64,000 bases of DNA from Adiantum capillus-veneris (taxonomy: Eukaryota; Streptophyta; Polypodiopsida; Polypodiales; Pteridaceae), in NCBI GenBank assembly GCA_014529385.2, contig CM043949.1, forward strand, positions 111,707,977-111,771,976, written 5' to 3'. Made by a program: the position numbers and the translations under genes. Under the pieces are notes generated by a model. That model ran no database searches. It saw only the letters and a list, made by a program, of their open reading frames with translations, and had not been told where the DNA came from. The stretch's first letter is position 1, and every line of letters starts with the position of its first letter. Below, piece by piece: positions 14,204 through 23,552 of the stretch.

Positions 14204-14422
14204 TTAAAATAAAATGAACACATGTACATCAAAAGAAGTGTGGTAGTTGATGAGAGGTAGAATGACAGGATTTGGTGATGCAAGAATTTCTCCTACTCTT
14301 TGGGCACCAAACATGAACACCATTCGTTGTTGAAAATGGATCTTTCTACTAATTGCAACGTTTATTCTAATGTGTGGATTAAAATGAAAGGGAAAAACCT
14401 CTATTCCTGGGCCATTATCCAT
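14204..14422 (-). CDS. Gypsy-1 small ORF b (72 aa), leader sORF family
   Basis: A 72-codon frame lying 34 bp upstream of ORF c. It is a paralogue of the next ORF upstream and is related to a 72-codon ORF at the same position in Gypsy-2. Shared features are a basic amphipathic stretch, a central R..E....S..P block (RVGEILASPNPVILPLI) and a hydrophobic C-terminus (DVHVFILF) ending at the stop. No known domain is recognised. Conservation between two clearly different elements argues that it is translated, but this is inference. Confidence 0.65.
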   Translation of the reverse strand: MDNGPGIEVFPFHFNPHIRINVAISRKIHFQQRMVFMFGAQRVGEILASPNPVILPLINYHTSFDVHVFILF

Positions 14423-14443
14423 GGCCTATGCATGTCCTAATGC

Positions 14444-14656
14444 TTAAAATAACACAAAAATATAGACGTCCAAGCTAATATCGTACCTAATGAGAGGCAA
14501 AATAAAAGGATTTACCGAAGTGTTTATCTCGGCTAACCTAAGAGGACCTAAAATCCTACGAATTACCCGTTGAAATTGCAACTTAGTACTAACAATTATA
14601 TGTATCTTTTGCCTTGCAATGGGAATGAAAGGATCATACAAACTCTCGTGATTCAT
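14444..14656 (-). CDS. Gypsy-1 small ORF a (70 aa), leader sORF family
   Basis: First ORF after the primer site (about 60 bp downstream of it). It aligns with ORF b over its C-terminal two thirds: ILGPLRLAEINTSVNPFILPLI, abbreviated here to its key blocks LGPLRLAE, NPFILPLI and the tail DVYIFVLF. The stop follows the hydrophobic tail directly, as in ORF b and in Gypsy-2. I do not recognise it and assign no function. It could be a structural or regulatory leader peptide of the element. Confidence 0.65.
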   Translation of the reverse strand: MNHESLYDPFIPIARQKIHIIVSTKLQFQRVIRRILGPLRLAEINTSVNPFILPLIRYDISLDVYIFVLF

Positions 14657-14713
14657 GCAAACTACTTGACTATGCTAAAAGTTGATGCTACACAAAAACA
14701 TACACGAGTTGTT

Positions 14714-14733
14714 GTCCTCCGTGGGGGCACCAA
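14714..14733 (-). other. Gypsy-1 primer binding site
   Basis: Two to four bases after the 5' LTR end the minus strand reads TTGGTGCCCCCACGGAGGA. Gypsy-2 has TTGCTGCCCCCACTGAG at the same place. TGG would pair with a tRNA CCA tail, but I cannot name the tRNA. Confidence 0.65.
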
Positions 14734-14735
14734 TT

Positions 14736-14994
14736 TGAAGCGGTCCGGGGCGGGCAACAGGAAGAGCAACCTCTAGACACCCTTCAAGGCTCCCGTGCTG
14801 CTCAATGTGGCTGGGGCACAACACAACACAAACCAAAACAACAAACCCCCAGCCAAATCCCAACTACACAAGGGGCACCACCTAGTTTAAGAGCGAACTA
14901 GGACGCAAAAGAGGAGAATCGTTAGAGCAACCCACAAACAAGCAAGGAATTTACACTAACCCTAACACCAATGGAACACTCTCACACACTAAAA

Positions 14995-15074
<80 letters not shown>

Positions 15075-17341
15075 TGCTCGGGCTTCTTTGAAGTGTATCG
15101 TTAATGATCAAGCAAACATAAATATATATATGTAAGAAAGAGAGAGAAGGGGGAAGGGGGTGCTTGTTGCACTAATGCCTTCTTACAAATCTGTCATGAC
15201 CAATCAAAGTGAGATTAGTATTTGTTCAACATAGCCTGAGTAAATTACACCACAACACATCACAAGAAAAAAGCCACCCCAATCACTGCCTTAAGGCCAG
15301 GGGAGTCCTCTCCACCCTATCGCCCTCTTACAGCATGTGGGATTTATGGCTAAATTTATAACAATACCCAGAGACAAGCTATCAAGAACTTAAATAAAAC
15401 ACCAAGACACTTACATATCATTATTGTCCATGACTTCACGATGGAAGGGAGACAAGGTATCCATGCTTAGTCCAAATTCACCCTCCTTGATTCAGCAAAT
15501 GTTGGGCTTACACTAGTAGGAGAAATGATAGATTTCCTACTCTCAATTTAATGATCACTCTCTCTTACAATGGCATAGAGTTCCCTTGATAATCACCCCT
15601 AATACAACACATACATATGCCTAATGCCAATGAGATTCCACTCAAGAGCTCCTTCTCAAGAGGTTGAGCTTAGATTTTCAGCAATTTACCTAATTTCTTT
15701 TGCTTGGAATTATCAAGAAGTTGGTGGGGAAAGAGAGAGGAGAGAAATGGAGGTGATAGGACTTTTCATAGTGGGTTAGTGTTAGTAGAGTTAGTATTAA
15801 TTTACAAATGGAATTGGATATTTACAATGGGAGTATCCATGTAGGATACAAATAAGGAAGAAAAACTCTTAAGAGGTAAGAAAAGGTGGATTTCTTACAA
15901 GGTTGATGCTCCAAGTGTCTTGAGTAGGGCCAATTTTCACGCTTGTTGACGGTCCACTAGCTTTGACGGTACATTTTTTCTCCACTCTTGACCTTCCTTG
16001 AGAGATAAGGTAATTGAAGCTGAGTAATCAACCACCATGATGCTGTCTTTTAAGAGAAGAGGCTGAATTTTGTGGTTTTTTTGATAGATATGGGTAATTT
16101 GGAGGAGGAAAAATGAGACTAGGTGATCAATTTTGGAATGGAATTGTGTGTGGGAGGTATGAGTTCACCATGGTTTCTCTTATTCTTCAAGGTTGAGGAG
16201 AAGGTGAGTAGGGTGCAGAGAGGAGTGGTGAGAGAGGTGGGGATGATGAGTGGAGAAGTGTGTGTGAAAGAGGAAATTGTTAAAGTGGAAGAGAGAGTGT
16301 GGCTGCATAGCATGGGAAAACTGGGGTCCACTAATAAAATCATAGCTCACAACTCGTAGCTCAAAAAAATATGAAAAACTTTGAGGCAAAAGTTCAGCCC
16401 ACGAGCTACAACTTTTGTTTGTATCACCTTTTCAAATTCGGAGAGCAAGTGAACTTTAAAAATTCAGCAAAACCGACTGTTTTTTTCCACTGCACAAAGT
16501 CCTTGTGGGGTCCTTCTTTGGATGATTCTTTTGAATACCTCCAAGAGTGAGCCCTGCATAGTGCATGTATGCATGCCACCTACCCTTGACCTTATTTGGT
16601 AGGTCTATAATTGAAGATATTGTTGAGATCATGATATAAGTGAATAGTACAACTAAGAAAATCAAATATTGAGGGGTCTAAAAAATATGTACATGTCAAA
16701 TATAAATAATATAAGTGGAAAAAATATAAAGGGGTCAAAAGAAATCTCTCTCATTATGAGGCTACCATAAAAAGATAAATATTTTTGGTGCTCTAATTTT
16801 TTAGAAAAAAAACAAAATAGATGTAGGAAGGGAAAAATCACAATAGTGAAAAAATATACACATAAATAAAACTAGTTTTTTTGGATTTTTGTTGGGGTGG
16901 AGTTACACCAAATATAAGAGAAGCTTACATGAAAATATTTCTATATGGAATAAAGAGTATAAAAATGGTAAGAAAAATTGTGGTAATGGTGAGGCAATGT
17001 ACAGAGCATAAATAACACATACCTAGGTAGAAATATTTAAATAAATACCAAAATAATTATGAAAAAATCTTTTATTTAGGTCCTATATACAAAGAAATAT
17101 TTACATATGCATGAGCCATAATATACTTATATTTTTTATTTTTTTATTTTTTTTGGCTCAAGTAGCCCAATGACTAGCTAATTGAGGGTTTTTTATTTCA
17201 GTAAGGAGATATGGGAAAAGTCCCCTAACTCACACGCACCTATATACAGTGAAAGGGTGAGGGTAACCACAGTGTTTGAGTGATTTGATAGGGTGAGATA
17301 ACTCACTATGGCAATTATAGAGAGCCGAAAAACGGCTATCA
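14736..17341 (-). repeat. Gypsy-1 5' LTR (2,606 bp), promoter-deleted
   Basis: Right copy of the direct repeat. Relative to the left copy it lacks a 114-bp block (junction after GAGCTT near 15669, with TT microhomology), which in the other copy contains the minus-strand TATA-like box. It holds a (GA)n tract of about 72 bp at 15000-15071. Without the TATA-like box this LTR may no longer start the element's own transcript. Confidence 0.92.
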
Positions 17342-17390
17342 ATATATATATATATATATATATATTCCTCTCTCTTCGTCCTTCTCGCTC

Positions 17391-17422
<32 letters not shown>

Positions 17423-17534
17423 ATGCTCATGTTCAAGTCACACACTGTTAGAAAAAACCTAGTGTCTAGTGTATTTTAATCGGTTGAAATCATATGATCC
17501 CGGTTATATATATATATTCCTCTCTCTCCGCCCT

Positions 17535-17574
<40 letters not shown>

Positions 17575-17965
17575 GCTCATGTTCAAGTCACACACTGTTA
17601 GAAAAAACCTAGTGTCTAGTGTATTTTGATCGGTTGAAATCATATGATCCCGGTTATATTCTGAGCTTTCCTTTAAGGAAACCAAAAAAATTACACAAGT
17701 TTTAGTGTAATTACTGACAAAAGCTTCAAATTTTGATCTAAAAACTAGGAGAATTTCAAATTTTCCCTTATTTTCACTAGTTAGGAAAAATGTATTTTTC
17801 TAGCCAATGTTAGAAAAAAACCGAGTGTATTTTAAACGGCTAAAATGGTAGGGCTAGATTTTGAGCTTGCCTTTAAGAATGTGGGAATTTACATATGTTT
17901 TAGTGTGATTACCAGCAAAAGCTTCAAATTTTGACCTAAAAATTGAGATAATTTCAAGGGTTAGA
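17342..17965. repeat. AT/CT microsatellite and tandem duplications, right flank of Gypsy-1
   Basis: An AT tract and TCCTCTCTC..., then (CT)n and a segment beginning TCATGCTCATGTTCAAG, are repeated at 17342-17505 and 17506-17658 almost identically. A third, diverged copy of the segment containing GTTAGAAAAAA and the AAAAGCTTCAAATTTTGA block follows at 17810-17960. The first unit is the Gypsy-1 target. Confidence 0.85.
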
Positions 17966-17999
17966 GAAAATGTATTTTTCTATCCCTGTTTCTATCCCT

Positions 18000-18290
<291 letters not shown>

Positions 18291-18384
18291 GGGGGGCGTC
18301 TTTGTGAGCAACATCTGCTGTAGAAAGTGTTTCCACTTATTGCACGGATTTGAGTTAACTTCCCTCGCAAGATGAAAAACCTAC

Positions 18385-18585
18385 ATGCGGAAGCTCCAAG
18401 TTTGCTTTAGAGAGGGCCAAATCGGCTCCCTTCTCGAGCTCGTCGCAAGCAGTGGAAGCTTCTCGGACCTGCAAAACTCAATACAGCATAGTTCAACCAA
18501 ATTACTCAAGCCTTCACCACCACTACTTGCATTTGAAGGATTCATCCTCATATTTATCACATGTGCAAAAGCATAAGTCACATTG
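18385..18585 (+). pseudogene. Possible OHCU-decarboxylase-domain remnant
   Basis: A 63-codon frame ends with GFILIFITCAKA, reminiscent of the FGFIFLICA segment of plant OHCU decarboxylases, which form the N-terminal half of plant allantoin synthase. It lies about 600 bp upstream of the hydrolase remnant on the same strand, which is the right order. The rest of the frame does not match clearly, so this is a weak call. Confidence 0.25.
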
Positions 18586-19189
18586 ACAAGGAAGCTATGC
18601 ACATAAAAAGGCACAAATATCATTGCACATGCATTTATGTTGACATAAAAACCCACATCTCTCACACATGTCCTTGTGCAAGCAGTTATGGAAACATAAA
18701 AGGCCACACTCTCACACATAATTGTGGATACAACTATATCAAAATCATGATGCATACATGTGATGATCATAGAGCTTATAAGTAGAAGGGATCTTTGAGA
18801 ACCCATCAGCATGGTGGTGTATGTGAATATAGCTAGGAGCTTCTTGCCTTGGGAGCCTAAGTGAACAAGTGAGGGCTCTCACCCAGGCCACCGAATTCAG
18901 AAGATAATAGATGGCTTCAACGCCCAAATGTCATATGCTTTCATAGGAGAGGGAAGCTTGAGTTCACCTTGACTCCACGGATCAGCCCCTAGCTGGTATT
19001 CGGGGGTGATCTTTTGAAGATAGATTTTTCTCAAGCATAGAAACGGGAGCAACATCTTGGGCCATAGGGGATTTGGGCCATTAACAACTTATTCAGGTTT
19101 TGGATCACCTCGGCAATTTTTTTGATGAAAGCAAGCTGTCATTACCTAGCCACCAAGTCATTTATCTGTGCCCAACCAGATTTCTTCCA

Positions 19190-19566
19190 CTCAGCCACCA
19201 CTAAAGACGCATGTGCTGGATGTGTGCATGGATTCTAGTGATGCTCAAGTTGTGGAACGTTTCTTCAAAACGAGGGGAGTCTAGGGAGTGGATCTCTATT
19301 GGCTCATTGGTCACTCATTCTAATGGTCGATCTGGCCCATTAATGGCACCTTTGAGCAATGTGATGGTGGGAAGGTACAAGCTGACTTTTGACACTGCGA
19401 CGTATTTTCAAAACTCAAATAGTAGTGATGATATAAATGGCACAATTGAATGCTTTTATCCATACGTTTTAGTTGTTTCTGAGATAAAACCTGCTCAGGT
19501 GTCTCAACATTTCTAGGTTCCAGCTCTTTTGTCTTCTTTCTCGTACACTACCTATCGTGGCAACTA
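19190..19566 (+). pseudogene. Transthyretin-like / 5-hydroxyisourate hydrolase pseudogene
   Basis: Two frames together read as a plant transthyretin-like protein (the C-terminal, HIU hydrolase half of allantoin synthase, in purine breakdown to allantoin). The first frame gives THVLDV (19209 onward), the family's N-terminal His motif. After a frameshift the second gives SLVTHSNGRSGPLM, GRYKLTFDTATYF, FYPYVLVVSEIK and QHF, then a TAG, then VPALLSSFSYTTYRGN, corresponding to the family's C-terminal HFHVPLLLSPFSYSTYRGS-like signature. The frameshift, the stop in place of the HxH residue and the altered YRGS end make it nonfunctional. No intron interrupts it, so a processed copy is possible. I know the family from these signatures; the origin is inference. 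Confidence 0.8.
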
Positions 19567-19614
19567 GTCACATCAACTTTTTGCTTAGCTGCTTTATGAT
19601 ATACTAGTACGGCC

Positions 19615-19631
19615 GGCCGCCTTCGGCGGCC
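19615..19631. other. GC-rich perfect hairpin
   Basis: GGCCGCC, loop TTC, GGCGGCC: a perfect 7-bp stem in otherwise AT-rich sequence, followed by CT repeats. No element terminus or gene end could be tied to it. Confidence 0.5.
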
Positions 19632-20025
19632 TCTCTCTCTCCCTCTTTATCGCATGCAAAGGGGCTTGTTTTTGTTTTGGACTTTAGCCTTCAGGTCGCA
19701 AATTGCAACATGTGTAAAGGGCTCCCCCTTCCCCCATATTATGTTATAGTAGATATAGTAGATATCTAAAATAAAATAGTACCAAAGTAGTGCTATTGTA
19801 TGTCCTTCTATTTTCAAAAGGTTAGTCACTTCATTGTTTGCTAACTAGAAAAAGTCTATACACATGATGCTCCTCTATGGTTTCAAACCATTGCAAAGAA
19901 GTCTCTAGTTGGGTTGCAAACATGAATTCAAAATGTCCTCACAAAAATTGCCACTCCTTGATTTGAAGGAATGCACTGGTTTTTCTTGAGAATAGTCGAG
20001 CGCAAGAAGTTGCTAGGATGCCAAC

Positions 20026-20280
20026 AGGATAGTAACCTGATGGTTAAGGTCTATGTGTGGGTATGTAAATATCCAGATTTGATTCCCAGTGGCATTCTTC
20101 AACTTTCAGTTATACCTCACAAAAAGAAGTTGATAGGAGTTTTAGTCTCGAGCTTAAAAAAGGCAAGTCTTTTTGGACATCTATAGGAGATTTTCTGGAG
20201 GCTAGATTTAACTCACAAGTCTTTACCAATGTAATGTGTATACAACATGCAAATTGCGTTTTTTTTTCAAAAAAAAAGAG
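20026..20280 (+). mobile_element. SINE-like sequence with Pol III boxes
   Basis: An A-box-like AACCTGATGGTTAAGG (20033-20048) and a B-box-like ATTTGATTCCCAG (20077-20089) are spaced about 30 bp apart, as in tRNA-derived SINEs. An A-rich stretch ends at about 20275. Acceptor-stem pairing of a real tRNA is not seen. No target duplication was found. Confidence 0.4.
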
Positions 20281-20564
20281 AGAGAGAGGGGAGGGGTGGG
20301 ATGGCAATACTATGGAGAGAGGACTTATTCTCATTGAAATGTAAGCTTCACATTTAAACTTTTAGTAGGTAGTATGGGAGTCTGCAACTTGTACAAATAT
20401 CTAAACTAGGCTAAATAATGCCTTGAAAGTCAGATAATGCAGACCACACGAGGTATAGTCCTCTCGTTCAAAATTAGGGCGAAGTAAATGTCTAATTAGC
20501 TTGAATAGAAGAAGAAGGATCCATCAAGTAGGGATGGCGGTTTGCGCATTAGTGAGATACTCAC

Positions 20565-20566
<2 letters not shown>

Positions 20567-20622
<56 letters not shown>
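20567..20622. repeat. (TG)n microsatellite
   Basis: Uninterrupted TG dinucleotides of about 55 bp, then GCGCGTG. No associated gene. Confidence 0.95.
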
Positions 20623-20626
<4 letters not shown>

Positions 20627-20782
20627 TGTGCATATATCATCCAAATTGACAAGTGAGTGTGCGTCTGGGTGGCAAAAATTCATCGACTTGCGAGGTTGTG
20701 GACAATCAAATACAACGATAGGGGCCACATTTTGGTTTGATCATTGATATTGACCATCATCCAAAAGGGATGTCGGAAAGGG

Positions 20783-20787
<5 letters not shown>

Positions 20788-20839
<52 letters not shown>

Positions 20840-20900
20840 GAAATGAAATGTTATATTAACCGTCTTCAAAAGGCCAAAATTACATATGAGACCAAACTGA
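20788..20900 (-). repeat. LINE 3' end C with (TC)n tail
   Basis: A (GA)n tract (20788-20836) is followed at 20857-20898 by a block matching the 3' ends of the two LINE copies at 22173 and 23455: CGTC, AGG.CAAA, ACATATG and GACCAAA line up at about three quarters of positions. Read on the minus strand, the block ends an element and TC repeats follow. No coding sequence is readable upstream of it. Confidence 0.55.
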
Positions 20901-21120
20901 TACAATCCTTGTGGATCTAAACCAATGCCTAAGTACAAAAATAAAATGAATTAAAGTGAAAGACTAAAACTAAAAGCCTAAAATCCACTTGTTAAAATCA
21001 TCATCATCGTCAATGCCCGTGATGCTTGACAATCGACATTGTCCAAGAAAGAATGGAACCGATCGCTAAAGAGATTCGTCAATGTCCACCTTTGTAAGTA
21101 GTTGTATTGGGAGGGGGTTA

Positions 21121-21124
<4 letters not shown>

Positions 21125-21179
<55 letters not shown>

Positions 21180-21196
21180 GGGGGGGGGGGGGGGGA
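21125..21196. repeat. (GA)n(G)n tract
   Basis: About 45 bp of GA pass into a run of about 26 G. Such G runs can form quadruplexes and may be assembly-sensitive. No gene. Confidence 0.9.
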
Positions 21197-22083
21197 TGAT
21201 GGGCATTTCACGGCTTCATGTGTTGGTTGAGAGATGACCGCTCAAGTACTGCAGGTGCAACTATGGTCTACATGTTGCATGGTAATTGTGGGTGACACCA
21301 CAACCAAGTAGGTTGTCTGCGATAGTGTGCTAGTTGCCAAGCAATTTTGTCAATCGAGGAATTTCCACTGCTCATTAATTTGGTGCCTGGCTACATAGCA
21401 TGCCAATTTGTTGTTTCACAAACCATCCATAGTTGAAGCTTTCGTTCCCCAACTGCGGTCACTTATGAGGTAGTGAAGGAAAAAAATGGTAGTTTTTGCA
21501 ATGATGTAGCCTCTCTATAACAAAGTGGTGCATCTGTCTATGCATGGGCAAGGCACGATGGGGGACATGTGATGGTGGAGGCGGCGGCGAAGATGGTGTG
21601 TGATGGCATCAAGTGTAAGTTGGGAGATGTTTAAGTAAGGTTATTATAGGTAGGAAGAAAAATAAATAAATGATACGACGCAAGAGAGGTTGACAAAGAG
21701 GAAAGGTTTTGGGGGTTGCATTTGTTTTGGCGAAGCCAGGATCAATGTGCATCCAATGGAGAACATTGTGCCCTGTAGTGATAGTGATAGCCTAAAGAGG
21801 TTGGTGTAACTAATGGCTTGACGACTCTTGTCATGCATGACGGACTGCATCATAGAAAAACAAAACTGCATGTTTTTTTTTAAACAGAGAAAGTAGAAAG
21901 CGGCGAGAACTCTGTGTGTGTGTGTGTGTGTGTGTGTTTGTTGTGGTTACTGGCCAGGCCAATGACATACCGAATACAAAAAGGTGAGAGAGCTGAGAGA
22001 GAGCGAGAATGAGATGCACCTTAGTAATATGGGCTCCACTGCATGGTTTTTGGGAGAGTGGGTTGTTAGAAAGCGAACAAACT

Positions 22084-22086
<3 letters not shown>
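21197..22086. other. Unassigned sequence between LINE remnants
   Basis: No conserved frame was recognised. A (TG)n tract lies at 21911-21938. This may be 5' material of LINE copy C or old unique sequence. Confidence 0.3.
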
Positions 22087-22176
<90 letters not shown>

Positions 22177-22216
22177 TTGAATTGTCGTCCACGGAGGTCA
22201 TATATGACCTATAGGA
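22087..22216 (-). repeat. LINE 3' end B with (TC)n tail
   Basis: About 85 bp of GA (22087-22172) are followed by ATTGAATTGTCGTCCACGG and a perfect 14-bp palindrome GGTCATATATGACC (22196-22209). On the minus strand this is the 3' terminus of the ORF1-bearing LINE copy, followed by TC repeats. The related terminus at 23455 has a near-palindromic version. Confidence 0.7.
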
Positions 22217-22333
22217 CCAAAGACAAAACAATACAAAGGATTTCATCTCATACATATCAGTTAAGGACTGAGGGTCCATCAAGTGGGGGGGAAAAAATAA
22301 GGTGGGATGAACAAAACTCTAAGATGAGGTAGG

Positions 22334-22359
22334 TGGGGGGGGGGGGGGGGGGGGGGGGT
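22334..22359. repeat. Poly-G run
   Basis: A run of about 25 G, interrupted once near its start, lies inside the 3' untranslated part of the ORF1-bearing LINE copy. Confidence 0.9.
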
Positions 22360-22366
22360 TGGGAGT

Positions 22367-23036
22367 TCAAAACTCTTGGATGATGGCTTTTTCTCCTCCC
22401 ATCTTTTGGAGTTCGGCCTTCTTTTGTTTGAGTTGGGTGGGTGTGAGATCTTTGGCAAACCAAATTTTTGTGTCCTTGAGAAGCTTCGATTGCTCAAGGA
22501 GCTTGGCTTGATCCGCTTTGGTCTTGAAGGTAAGGATTGCACGGTTGGTGCAATGCTTGTGGGCGAGAGTGGTGATTGTCGCTGGATCCCATTGTATCAT
22601 GGGGGTTGTTGTTCGGATGTGAGCAAAAAACTCGTGGAACTTGGGGTCCTCCTTTCCTTGCCAATCGCTTGGGAGCCCGCCAATGCAGACATTGAGAGCA
22701 TCACTACTGTTTGCATAGCGTAGATGCCACACGATCGTCAACTTTGCAAAAAATGACATCTTGCACTTGAGTCTTGACCTTCTCTATGAGGGTCAGTTCT
22801 GCCTCAGTATTGAGCTTGATTTCTTTCTGTTCCATCTTTCCCTTGTTGGAGTCTTCCACTGTGGTGAGGCGAGACTCGATGGCTGCGAGTCTTTCCTTCA
22901 AGGTGTCATTTTCCTTGCGAAGTCTTTCGACTTCATGTTGAAGCCGGGACATGATGTCCACCTTTGGGGGTGTTGCCACGACGCCGGCAAATGTGGGCTT
23001 CTCGCGAGATGAGGCCCGAGTAACCATGGTGGGCAC
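22367..23036 (-). pseudogene. LINE ORF1 protein: coiled coil plus RRM-like domain, frameshifted
   Basis: The frame from Met 23036 gives a short N-terminus, then a clear heptad coiled coil (SRLQHEVERLRKENDTLKERL and on), ending at 22704. A second frame continues with NVCIGGLPSDW, an RNP-like strand, and RAILTFKTKADQAKLL and KIWFAKDLTPTQLKQKKAEL, typical of L1-type ORF1 RRM and C-terminal domains. A frameshift near 22715 separates the halves. Such proteins bind element RNA. It is followed, with only about 190 bp between, by the shared LINE 3' terminus, so there is no ORF2 in this copy. Confidence 0.75.
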
Positions 23037-23400
23037 TCGGTCAAGAAAACAAATTCACATTAAGGTCTTATACTCAATTTAATTAAAAGAAGCCTCTTTG
23101 TGTAGCAGGTTGAGACCTGGGCAAGCAGAGGTTGAAACTGGCGAGGCTGAGCTTGAGCGGGTGGCTGGGCCTGGGCAGAGGCAGAAACTGGGATGAGCTT
23201 GGGCGGGTGGCCAGGCGAGTAGGGGCCGAAACTGGCGAGCAGGGTCGAAGCTGCAAAGAGCAAGAGTGCACGCAAGCAGAGCGGGGGCGGGTTTCTACTA
23301 GAGATGGGGAGGGCTCTATGGCCTCCCCTAGGACTGCCCCCTCACCCAAGGGAGACTGGACAAAAGCATAGGAGAGCTCACTCGCTACTAGGGTTAGAGC
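23037..23400 (-). other. GC-rich 5' leader of the ORF1-bearing LINE copy
   Basis: This stretch is markedly more GC-rich than its surroundings, with repeated GGCTGGGC and GGCGAG-type words, and precedes the ORF1 Met on the minus strand. A long frame (23349-23083) is compositional. It is probably the LINE 5' untranslated region; its start is not defined. Confidence 0.4.
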
Positions 23401-23402
23401 TC

Positions 23403-23408
<6 letters not shown>

Positions 23409-23455
<47 letters not shown>

Positions 23456-23500
23456 TATCGTCCCCGGAGGTCAAATATGACATATGTGACCAAATGAACA
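23409..23500 (-). repeat. LINE 3' end A with (TC)n tail
   Basis: A (GA)n tract (23409-23449) is followed by ATTATCGTCC, CGGAGGTCA, ATATGAC and GACCAAA. On the minus strand this is the terminus of the ORF2-bearing LINE copy to the right. The tail is TC repeat rather than poly(A). Confidence 0.7.
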
Positions 23501-23552
23501 TGTCACGTGGTGTGAGTGGAGGTCATAAGTGACTCTCGATGCTCAAAAATGG

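Noticed and set aside
22376-22723. Plus-strand 115-codon ORF
   Set aside because: It is the antisense of the LINE ORF1 RRM region, which has clear minus-strand motifs.
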